Below are positions 54,314 through 61,356 of a stretch of 64,000 nucleotides of DNA, piece after piece. Source of the DNA: Oscillospiraceae bacterium. GTDB lineage: Bacteria; Bacillota; Clostridia; Oscillospirales; Ruminococcaceae. The first letter of the stretch is position 1. Each line of letters starts with the position of its first letter. A model generated the notes under the pieces. That model had not been told where the DNA came from. It did no database searches and saw only the letters and a list, made by a program, of their open reading frames with translations. A program made the translations under genes and the position numbers. The DNA is taken from assembly GCA_028720105.1 (NCBI GenBank), contig JAQYLI010000017.1, positions 1 through 64,000 on the forward strand. The letters are read 5' to 3'.

Positions 54314-55148
54314 TCTTGCCGCCTCCCCTCAGAATTTTTGCATTTCTTATCTGAATAAGATTTACAAGGAAAAGAATGATAAACGAAGCCGCAAGCATTA
54401 CAAGTGCAATAGCCGTAGCGCTCGCATAATCGTATTCCTGAAGCTCCGACATAATAATGAGAGGAGTTATCTCAGTTTCAAAGGGCTGATTTCCCGCAAT
54501 GAAAACCACGCTGCCGTATTCACCGAGACATCTTCCGAAAGCAAGACCGAAGCCCGTAAACACCGCAGGCATTATCTCGGGGAATATTACTTTCCAGAAA
54601 GTCCTGCGCCTGCTCGCTCCCATAGTAGCCGCCGCCTCTTCAAGAGATGGGTCAAGCTTTTCAAGCACAGGCTGGACCGCCCTCACCACAAAGGGAATGC
54701 CGATAAAAACCAGCGCCACCGTAATTCCTATACGTGTGTAGGCAATTTTAATGCCGAACCTTGCAAAAATACTTCCGATAATTCCCGTGTCCGCTGTGAG
54801 AGAAGTAAGAGCAATGCCTGCCACCGCGGTAGGAAGAGCAAATGGCAGCTCTATCATTCCGTCCAGAAGCCTTTTAAACGGGAAATCGTATCTTACCAGC
54901 ACCCAGGCGAGAACCACGCCCATAACAGCATTGATAAGTGAGGCGATAAGCGCAGTCAGAAAGCTTACCTCAAAGCTTGCAAGCACCCTGTCTCTTGTGA
55001 TGGTTTTGATAATATCGCTAAGACTCATCTGAGCCGTAAATATCACAAGAGACGCCAGCGGTATCAGAACGATAACGCCCAGTATCGCAAGGGTCACGCC
55101 CATTGACAGCCCGAAGCCGGGAATAATTCTTTTGTTTGACCTTTTCAT
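54306..55148 (-). CDS. cysT: Sulfate ABC transporter permease CysT
   Basis: The 280-residue permease partner has the EAA loop (LEEAAATMGASRRRTFWKVIFP), the ARFGIKIAYTRIGI stretch and GRCLGEYGSVVFIAGN. It lies between the binding protein and cysW. Confidence 0.95.
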   Translation of the reverse strand: MKRSNKRIIPGFGLSMGVTLAILGVIVLIPLASLVIFTAQMSLSDIIKTITRDRVLASFEVSFLTALIASLINAVMGVVLAWVLVRYDFPFKRLLDGMIELPFALPTAVAGIALTSLTADTGIIGSIFARFGIKIAYTRIGITVALVFIGIPFVVRAVQPVLEKLDPSLEEAAATMGASRRRTFWKVIFPEIMPAVFTGFGLAFGRCLGEYGSVVFIAGNQPFETEITPLIIMSELQEYDYASATAIALVMLAASFIILFLVNLIQIRNAKILRGGGKSA

Positions 55149-55176
55149 AACTGTGCTAACGCCTCGCCTTTAAGTT

Positions 55177-56247
55177 TTACTTTTCTTCGTATATCTCGTC
55201 AAATACGCCGCCGTCGGCAAAATGCTTTGTCTGAGCCTCGTCCCAGCCGCCGAACTGAGCAATGGTAACAAGATTTACGTCAAGATCGAAAACGTCCGCA
55301 TATTCATTAAGAATAGCCTCGTTTGAGGGTCTGTAGTAATTATCTCCCGCAATGCGCTGAGCCTCGTCGGAATAAAGGTAATTAAGGTACTCTGTAGCAG
55401 CCTCTCTTGTACCTCTCTTGTCAACTACCTTGTCAACGATAGCAACAGAGGGCTGAGCAAGAATACTAACACTCGGTGTGATTATCTCATAATCATCGGG
55501 ATAATCCTTGATGGATAAGTAAGCCTCGTTTTCCCAGGCAAGAAGCACATCGCCCTGACCGTTCTCAACGAATGTGGTAGTAGCACCTCTTGCGCCCGAG
55601 TCGAGAACCAGAACATTCTGATAAAGCTTCTTGATAAAGTCCTTTACCTGAGCCTCATCGCCATTATAAAGCTTGTCTGCGTATGCCCACGCCGCAAGAT
55701 AATTCCATCTTGCGCCGCCCGATGTCTTGGGATTGGGGGTGATAACTCCCACACCCTCCTTGACAACATCGTCCCAGTCCTGAATGTTCTTGGGATTGCC
55801 CTTTCTAACGAGAAAAACAATGGTAGATGTGTAAGGTGCGCTGTCATTTGCAAATTCGCTTACCCAGCCGTCCTCGATAAGTCCCGCGTCTCTCACAGCA
55901 TTAACATCATACTCAAGAGCAAGAGTAACAACATCAGCCTCAAGACCGTTTGCCACCTCAAGAGCCTGCTTACCCGAGCCGCCGTGGGACTGAGTTATCT
56001 CAATATCTTGACCCGTAGTTTCCTTCCAATGTTCCGCAAATACCTTGTTGTAAGCCTCATAAAGCTCTCTTGTGGGGTCATAGGAAACATTTGTCAGAGT
56101 AACAGTTCCGCCCGATGCCGAACCTTCCGAAGCGCCATCCGAGCTTGTCTCAGCCTTAGAGCAGCCTGCAAAGGAAGTAAGTCCCACAGCCGCAGCGGAT
56201 ACTGCAATAAGCGATCTGTAAATATATGATTTAAAATTCTTTTTCAT
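55177..56247 (-). CDS. Sulfate/thiosulfate-binding lipoprotein
   Basis: The 356-residue product has a lipoprotein signal with lipobox FAGC (about residue 29) and a Sbp/CysP domain: TLTNVSYDPTRELYEAYN, QSHGGSGKQALEVANGLEADVVTLAL, VITPNPKTSGGARWNYLAAW. It is the first gene of the sulfate operon, behind the leader with the Cys-ending open frame. Confidence 0.95.
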   Translation of the reverse strand: MKKNFKSYIYRSLIAVSAAAVGLTSFAGCSKAETSSDGASEGSASGGTVTLTNVSYDPTRELYEAYNKVFAEHWKETTGQDIEITQSHGGSGKQALEVANGLEADVVTLALEYDVNAVRDAGLIEDGWVSEFANDSAPYTSTIVFLVRKGNPKNIQDWDDVVKEGVGVITPNPKTSGGARWNYLAAWAYADKLYNGDEAQVKDFIKKLYQNVLVLDSGARGATTTFVENGQGDVLLAWENEAYLSIKDYPDDYEIITPSVSILAQPSVAIVDKVVDKRGTREAATEYLNYLYSDEAQRIAGDNYYRPSNEAILNEYADVFDLDVNLVTIAQFGGWDEAQTKHFADGGVFDEIYEEK

Positions 56248-56303
56248 AGTAAATAACCTCTTTCTTTTTTATCTGTGTTTATTAAATATCCGAAAAAGGT
56301 TAA

Positions 56304-56360
56304 TTAACATCGTCCGAACCGAAAGTTGGCTCTCACCAGACCTTCAAAATAACCGATCAT
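56304..56360 (-). CDS. Candidate Cys-ending leader peptide of the sulfate operon
   Basis: An 18-codon open frame, MIGYFEGLVRANFRFGRC, lies in the operon leader. GGAG precedes its ATG by 8 bases. Its last sense codon is TGT (Cys), directly before TAA, and it lies about 57 bases before the binding-protein start. Ribosome pausing at Cys when Cys-tRNA is scarce could change folding or coupling downstream. No strong terminator follows, so the mechanism is open. Confidence 0.5.
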   Translation of the reverse strand: MIGYFEGLVRANFRFGRC

Positions 56361-56411
56361 AATATCAGCTCCGTAAAATCAAATTTTACCGTCTCCCTTG
56401 AAACTATTGAT

Positions 56412-56440
56412 ATTATATCATGTTATTCCTACTATGTCAA
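56412..56440 (-). promoter_or_regulatory. Sulfate operon promoter
   Basis: Minus-strand TTGACA (56435-56440), a 17-base spacer and TATAAT (56412-56417), full consensus. The leader is about 155 bases. Confidence 0.85.
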
Positions 56441-56444
56441 TAGG
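56425..56444. promoter_or_regulatory. Candidate Rrf2/CymR operator
   Basis: The minus-strand sequence CCTATTGACATAGTAGGAAT contains the dyad CCTA-N9-TAGG across the -35 element and the spacer. Rrf2-family operators are AT-rich dyads of about this length. A CymR-like gene ends the same operon, so repression at this site is a reasonable guess. Confidence 0.45.
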
Positions 56445-56535
56445 TTTTATATACTTTTGGCAGATTTATACATAATAACCATATATTGCCTAAAGATTTT
56501 ACACTATCTGCCAAAATCCGTACCATTTATACAGC

Positions 56536-56561
56536 AAAAAAGCTCCCGACCCCATGGGAGC
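56536..56561 (-). terminator. Terminator after metQ
   Basis: The stem GCTCCC with GGGAGC and an 8-base loop is followed by TTTTTT on the minus strand. Confidence 0.8.
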
Positions 56562-56594
56562 ATTCCACAGGGTCAGGCAGATAAATTCAATGTA

Positions 56595-57506
56595 TCAGAA
56601 TATAGCCACAACAGCGCCGTTGTAAGTATCCTCAATGTATTTCTTTACCTTGTCTGTTTTGAGAGCATTAACAAGAGCAGTGGTCTTGTCACTTGCTTCA
56701 TCGCCATTTCTTACAGCAATGATGTTAGCATAGGTCTGAGCGGCGCTGCCCGAAGCGTCCTCAACAGCCAGAGCGTCGGCAATGTTAAGACCTGCCGCAA
56801 GAGCGTAGTTACCGTTTATGACTGCAAGAGAACCTGTGTCGCTGTTGCCGAACTGAGCCGCAACTGTATCAGCCTGAACGGTAATGATGTTGTAGCCCTT
56901 GTTGTCCACAATGTCAAGAGTGGTAACGCCGTCAACCGCATTAGCGCCCTCGGGAAGGTCGATAAGATCTTCCTGCTCAAGAAGCAGAAGGGCTCTTGTC
57001 TCGTTGCTGTCGTCCGCAGGGATAATGATAGTCGCACCCTCGGGAACCTCCGAAACAGCCGCAACACCGTTTCCGTAAAGACCGAAAGGCTCATAGTGGA
57101 TAGAAGCGGCGGAAACAATATCCGTTCCGTTAGCCTCGTTAAAGCTGTTCAGATAAGGAGTGTGCTGGAAATAGTTTGCGTCAAGAGAGCCCTCATTAAG
57201 AGAAGTATTGGGCAGCACATAATCGTCAAAAATAACTATCTCAAGGTCATAGCCCTGAGCCGCAAGATCGTCCTTTACCTGCTCAAGTATCTCGCCGTGA
57301 GGAGTGGAGGTAGCGCCCACCACAAGCTTTTCGAGAGTACCCGAAGCAGTTTCAGCCTCCGTTTGAACCGCCTCCGAAGCAGCCCCCTGAGTTTCCGAAG
57401 CAGATGTCTGAGTCTCCGTATTGCCTGTCGAAGCACCGCAGCCCGTAACAGCAGCGGAAAGAGCGAGAGTGAAAATAAATGCAAATGCTTTTCTGAGATT
57501 TTTCAT
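56595..57506 (-). CDS. metQ: Methionine ABC transporter binding lipoprotein (NlpA family)
   Basis: The 303-residue product has a lipoprotein signal (lipobox VTGC at about residue 23) and an NlpA domain with LVVGATSTPHGEILEQV, HTPYLNSFNEANG and INGNYALAAGLN. The ligand is probably methionine. It is the last gene of the importer operon and is followed by a terminator. Confidence 0.92.
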   Translation of the reverse strand: MKNLRKAFAFIFTLALSAAVTGCGASTGNTETQTSASETQGAASEAVQTEAETASGTLEKLVVGATSTPHGEILEQVKDDLAAQGYDLEIVIFDDYVLPNTSLNEGSLDANYFQHTPYLNSFNEANGTDIVSAASIHYEPFGLYGNGVAAVSEVPEGATIIIPADDSNETRALLLLEQEDLIDLPEGANAVDGVTTLDIVDNKGYNIITVQADTVAAQFGNSDTGSLAVINGNYALAAGLNIADALAVEDASGSAAQTYANIIAVRNGDEASDKTTALVNALKTDKVKKYIEDTYNGAVVAIF

Positions 57507-57643
57507 AATAGTGATTTCCTTTCATAAATAACAAATTTTCAAATTTTTTGGGATAATAACGTACAGCAACATCGCCGCATTCGCCCGAATCTGAAATTTG
57601 CTCTTACAAGCTTCTCAAAATTTCGTTTCATTTTGTTTCCTTT

Positions 57644-58318
57644 CTATCTGATACGCTTGTCTGTCTTTCTAGCGATAAGCATACCCACTTCCTGAATTAT
57701 CTGCACAATGACAATGGTAAGCAGAACGCATACCCAGATAATATCATCGTTAAATCTCTGATAACCGAAGCTTACAGCGATCATACCCAGACCGCCGCCG
57801 CCGATAGTGCCCGCCATAGCGGAGTAGCCGAGAATAGTCACCATCGAAATAACGCTGCCCACAATAAGTGAGGGCTTAGCCTCGGGGATAAGCACCCTGC
57901 AGATTATCCGCATATCCGAAGCGCCCATGGACTTAGCCGCCTCGATAACGCCGCCTCCCACTTCCTTGAAGGAGGACTCCGCCATTCTCGCCACATAAGG
58001 CGCCGCCGCAATAATAAGCGTAACGATCATAGCCCTGTTGCCGAGACTTGTGCCAGTAATAAGCTTTGCCACAGGTAGCATAGCCACCATCAGAATAACA
58101 AAGGGAATACTTCTGAAAATGTTCACCGCAATGCTTAAAATGCGGTACAGCCATGGCATAGGGTGAATACCGTCCTTGTCGGTAACATTCAGCAGAATGC
58201 CCAGCGGCAGCCCAATAAGGTAGGAAAAGAATGCGGATATAAATGTCATATAAACCGTTTCCCATATACCCTTCTGAATAGTCCCCGACTCCCATAGCTT
58301 AATGAGAAGCTCAGACAT
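57644..58318 (-). CDS. metI: Methionine ABC transporter permease
   Basis: The 224-residue permease has five or six membrane segments and the EAA-like loop (GGGVIEAAKSMGASDMRIICRVLIPEA). The ATG giving MSELLIKLWESG follows GAGGTGG and overlaps the metN end by 8 bases; the longer frame starts inside metN. A 137-base gap separates it from metQ. Confidence 0.93.
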   Translation of the reverse strand: MSELLIKLWESGTIQKGIWETVYMTFISAFFSYLIGLPLGILLNVTDKDGIHPMPWLYRILSIAVNIFRSIPFVILMVAMLPVAKLITGTSLGNRAMIVTLIIAAAPYVARMAESSFKEVGGGVIEAAKSMGASDMRIICRVLIPEAKPSLIVGSVISMVTILGYSAMAGTIGGGGLGMIAVSFGYQRFNDDIIWVCVLLTIVIVQIIQEVGMLIARKTDKRIR

Positions 58319-59315
58319 TCTTATCCACCTCACTTTCGCTGTACTTAATGTTATTATCCTCAAGATACCCTATCACTCTGTCGGCAACAGCCTTGTCATC
58401 GGGCAGCCCGAGAATGATATGACCGCAGGCAACGCCGCCGATATCCTCCGTGTCCGCTTTGAGAATGTTAAGGGGAGCCTGACAGGTAAGGATAAGATTT
58501 GCAACCGTGGGCTTGAAGGAATTTTCCCCGTCAAAGGCAATGCGTATCACCCTGCCGCCCTTTATCTCGCTTGCGGTGTTCACCGAGGGAAGAATAAGCT
58601 TTTTTGCAATGTCCGACTTGGGAGAAGCGAAAAGCTCGCTTACCGCCGCCAGCTCTGCAATATGTCCGCCGTCAAGAACAGCCGCCCTGTCGCAAATGCT
58701 CTCTATAACCTTCATTTCGTGGGTGATAACGATTATTGTGACTCCCAGCTCCCTGTTAACCTTTTTCAGAAGCTCCAGAATGGAGCGTGTGGTGTCGGGG
58801 TCAAGTGCGCTTGTAGCCTCGTCGCAAAGCAGATATTTAGTCTCAGCCGCCAGCGCCCTCGCAATGGCAACACGCTGCTTCTGACCGCCCGAAAGCTGCG
58901 AGGGATAGGAGTTTTCCTTGTCCGAAAGCCCCACCAGAGAAAGCAGCTCTCTCGCCCTTGTCACAGCAGCGCTTTTCGGCATTTTTGCTATCTCAAGGGG
59001 AAAGCAGACATTTTTAAGGACCGTCCTCTGCTCAAGCAGATTAAAGCCCTGAAAAATCATTCCAATGCTCCGCCTTTTGATAAGCAGTTCCTTTTTTGAA
59101 AGCTTTCCCAACTCGTCGCCGTCAATGACCACCCTGCCGCCTGTGGGTACCTCAAGGTAATTTATACATCGCACCAGCGTGCTTTTACCCGCTCCCGAAA
59201 GTCCGATGATACCGAATATCTCACCGTCATTCACCGTTAAATTCACATCGGAAAGAGCGGTAAATTCACCGTTTGCGGTATGAAATGTCTTTGAAAGATT
59301 TTCTATCTGTATCAA
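58311..59315 (-). CDS. metN: Methionine ABC transporter ATPase
   Basis: The 334-residue ATPase has Walker A GLSGAGKST, the signature LSGGQKQR and Walker B YLLCDEATSALD. The C-terminal ACT-like NIL domain (about 255-334) binds methionine and inhibits transport in known members. The start is a TTG behind GGGAGG; the SGNH stop codon lies directly before it. Confidence 0.95.
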   Translation of the reverse strand: MIQIENLSKTFHTANGEFTALSDVNLTVNDGEIFGIIGLSGAGKSTLVRCINYLEVPTGGRVVIDGDELGKLSKKELLIKRRSIGMIFQGFNLLEQRTVLKNVCFPLEIAKMPKSAAVTRARELLSLVGLSDKENSYPSQLSGGQKQRVAIARALAAETKYLLCDEATSALDPDTTRSILELLKKVNRELGVTIIVITHEMKVIESICDRAAVLDGGHIAELAAVSELFASPKSDIAKKLILPSVNTASEIKGGRVIRIAFDGENSFKPTVANLILTCQAPLNILKADTEDIGGVACGHIILGLPDDKAVADRVIGYLEDNNIKYSESEVDKNV

Positions 59316-59936
59316 TTATACAGCCTCCCGAATTTTTCCAAATATGGCTCTTGCAAGCTGCCTGTGACCGGTCCTGTCGAGATGTTCCCTGTCAGCCACC
59401 GAGGGCGAAGCATATTCGGAAGCCGCAAGAAAATCGCAGCCTGTTTTTTTCGCAACCGATAAATATGCTTCCCTCAGCCCTCTCGAAACCCTCACAGAGT
59501 TTTCGTCAAACGCCTCGTCATAGCCCTTTTCGCCCACGCCCTCCGCAAGATGAATGGGGGAAACAATGAGAATTTTAACATTCCCGTTATATTCCCTTAC
59601 CTGCCTTACCAGCTTTTCCACTCCTGCCGCAATGTCGTCGGGGCTGTTTTTATAGGAGCTTTTGCAGTCGTTTGTGCCCAGCATAATGATCACATACCCG
59701 GGAGTGTGGCTCTCAAGGAGAATTGGAAGAACATCGCTGCCCTTCCTGCCGGGGCGGTACAGATCGTCAAAATCCGTAGTCCTGCCGCACAGCCCCTCCT
59801 CGTCCACGTGAACTCCGAGAGGAAGAAGGCTGCGGCTCAGAATACCCGTCCAGCGCTCGCTGAAATCGTACCTCAGCTTAGTTTCGGGGGCGTAGCCGTA
59901 TGTATTTGAATCGCCGAAGCATAAAAGATTTTTCAT
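59316..59936 (-). CDS. SGNH/GDSL-family hydrolase
   Basis: The 206-residue esterase-type protein has block I FGDSNTYG (catalytic Ser), block II GLCGRTT (Gly), block III GTND (Asn) and block V DREHLDRTGH (Asp and His). There is no signal peptide, so it is probably cytosolic. It is the first gene of the metNIQ operon and its stop touches the metN start. A link to methionine metabolism, for example deacetylation of an acyl compound, is inference. Confidence 0.88.
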   Translation of the reverse strand: MKNLLCFGDSNTYGYAPETKLRYDFSERWTGILSRSLLPLGVHVDEEGLCGRTTDFDDLYRPGRKGSDVLPILLESHTPGYVIIMLGTNDCKSSYKNSPDDIAAGVEKLVRQVREYNGNVKILIVSPIHLAEGVGEKGYDEAFDENSVRVSRGLREAYLSVAKKTGCDFLAASEYASPSVADREHLDRTGHRQLARAIFGKIREAV

Positions 59937-59984
59937 TCTGCCTGCCGTCCTTTCTTTCGGAGCTTTCCTTTGGTCTATGTATGT

Positions 59985-60013
59985 ATTATAGCACAGTTTT
60001 TCATATAAGTGAA
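59985..60013 (-). promoter_or_regulatory. Proximal promoter of the SGNH-metNIQ operon
   Basis: Minus-strand TTCACT (60008-60013), a 17-base spacer and TATAAT (59985-59990). Confidence 0.5.
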
Positions 60014-60059
60014 ATTCATATTTTCTATACTCAGCTATAGATTATATTTATATCAAGTC

Positions 60060-60088
60060 TTGACTTTACAAATAAAACAACCTATAAT
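60060..60088 (+). promoter_or_regulatory. Promoter of the LysR regulator
   Basis: TTGACT (60060-60065), a 17-base spacer and TATAAT (60083-60088). It points at the opposing promoter 50 bases downstream. Confidence 0.7.
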
Positions 60089-60135
60089 TATAAATGCAGG
60101 AACCGAAAAGACCGCCACGTGCCTATCCGAAACAT

Positions 60136-60164
60136 ATTATAGCACATTTGACCCATTTTGTCAA
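60136..60164 (-). promoter_or_regulatory. Distal promoter toward the SGNH-metNIQ operon
   Basis: Minus-strand TTGACA (60159-60164), a 17-base spacer and TATAAT (60136-60141), full consensus. Its transcript runs through the LysR promoter. The 59937-60287 stretch holds these promoters and one hairpin, and no gene. Confidence 0.75.
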
Positions 60165-60214
60165 CATAATTTCAGAACATTTGTTTGTATAAATAAGAAT
60201 TCGTATACCTGCAT

Positions 60215-60261
60215 AAAAAAATCAACACAAGCGCCCATATTTTTAGGTACATTTGTGTTGA
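60215..60261 (-). terminator. Hairpin with T-run upstream of lysR
   Basis: TCAACACAA (60222-60230) and TTGTGTTGA (60253-60261) form a perfect 9-bp stem, followed on the minus strand by seven Ts. It would stop leftward transcripts entering the promoter region. In the lysR message it lies just before the ribosome binding site and could affect translation. Confidence 0.55.
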
Positions 60262-60287
60262 AATTATCATAAAGGAGTGAGCTAAAT

Positions 60288-61214
60288 TTGACCCTGCAGC
60301 AGATAAAATACGCCATAACCATAGCCGACACAGGCTCAATGAATAGATCGGCGGAGCAGCTTTTCGTCTCTCAGCCCTCTCTGACAAGCGCCGTAAAGGA
60401 GCTTGAAAAGGAGATCGGCATAATGATATTCCGCCGCACCAGCAAGGGCGTAGTCCCCACAAACGAAGGCTCGGATTTTCTTATGCGAGCAAGGCAGCTA
60501 TATCAGCAGTATGAGCTTCTTACGGACAGATACACCGCCACAGGCGCCTTCAAGCGCAAATTCGGGGTCTCCACCCAGCATTATTCCTTTGCGGTAAAGG
60601 CATTCGTTGAAACGGTCAAAAAATACGACACCATAAACTTTGAATTTGCCATACGTGAGACCAAAACTCTTGAAGTCATCTCCGATGTGGGCACCCTCAG
60701 AAGCGAGATAGGCATACTCTACAAAAGCGACTACAATCGAAAGCTTATCGGCAAGCTTCTGAATGAAAACGACCTTGAATTTTCTGCCCTCATAAACTGT
60801 CGTGCATACGTCTACCTCTGGAAAAACCACCCTCTTGCAAAGGAGCCGTCAATTTCTCTTGAGCAGCTCAGGGACTATCCCCGCCTGTCCTTTGAGCAGG
60901 GCGCCCAAAGCTCGGTATTTCTTGCGGAGGAGATACTGAGCGAAAACGACTATCCCCGGACCATCACCGCCAACGACCGAGCCACACAGTTAAATCTGAT
61001 GGTGGGACTCCTGGGCTACACCCTCTGCTCGGGAATAATCTGCGAGGAACTTAACGGCTCCGAGTTCACCGCCGTTCCCTTCCGAGAGGACGAAAGCAAC
61101 AGAAACGCAACAATGGAAATAGGCTACATCACCAAAAAGCACAGCCGCCTCAGCGATATAGCCGAAGATTATATCGTAAACGTGAAAAAATATCTTGAGA
61201 ATGTGCAGATATGA
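60288..61214 (+). CDS. LysR-family transcriptional regulator
   Basis: The 308-residue regulator has an N-terminal winged helix (LQQIKYAITIADTGSMNRSAEQL, VSQPSLTSAVKELEKEIG) and an effector-binding domain from about residue 90. The TTG start follows AAAGGAGTG by 8 bases. It diverges from the SGNH-metNIQ operon, which it probably controls in response to a methionine or sulfur metabolite. Confidence 0.92.
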   Translation: MTLQQIKYAITIADTGSMNRSAEQLFVSQPSLTSAVKELEKEIGIMIFRRTSKGVVPTNEGSDFLMRARQLYQQYELLTDRYTATGAFKRKFGVSTQHYSFAVKAFVETVKKYDTINFEFAIRETKTLEVISDVGTLRSEIGILYKSDYNRKLIGKLLNENDLEFSALINCRAYVYLWKNHPLAKEPSISLEQLRDYPRLSFEQGAQSSVFLAEEILSENDYPRTITANDRATQLNLMVGLLGYTLCSGIICEELNGSEFTAVPFREDESNRNATMEIGYITKKHSRLSDIAEDYIVNVKKYLENVQI

Positions 61215-61224
61215 CATTACACAA

Positions 61225-61265
61225 ATGCGGCTTTCCCCATACAAGCAGGGAAAGCCGCATTTTTT
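61225..61265 (+). terminator. Terminator after lysR
   Basis: A 13-bp perfect stem (ATGCGGCTTTCCC with GGGAAAGCCGCAT) is followed by TTTTTT. Confidence 0.9.
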
Positions 61266-61356
61266 ATCTCTCAAGCTCCTGTATTGCTTTGATAAGCCTG
61301 TCGGAAAAATCATTAAGATCCGAAATGTTCTTTTCAAAAGGGATATAAATTATCAT
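61264..61356 (-). CDS. Small open reading frame, 30 codons
   Basis: The ATG overlaps the stop of the upstream gene (TGATG), which suggests translational coupling. The product begins MIIYIPFEKNISDLNDF and forms a short amphipathic helix. It ends at the lysR terminator. It could be a small protein or the remnant of a longer gene; no family is recognised. Confidence 0.35.
   Translation of the reverse strand: MIIYIPFEKNISDLNDFSDRLIKAIQELER

Noticed and set aside
56457-57527. A 356-codon plus-strand open frame
   Set aside because: It is antisense to metQ and extends over the metQ terminator; no ribosome binding site or motif is seen.
59937-60130. SAM riboswitch upstream of the methionine importer operon
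   Set aside because: None of the S-box core elements is visible in the leader.
60091-60138. A 15-codon leftward frame right after the distal SGNH-metNIQ promoter
   Set aside because: The ATG falls between the -10 and the expected transcript start, with no ribosome binding site.
60094-60192. A 32-codon frame in the lysR leader
   Set aside because: Its ATG would lie at the transcription start with no ribosome binding site, and the stretch is occupied by the opposing promoter.
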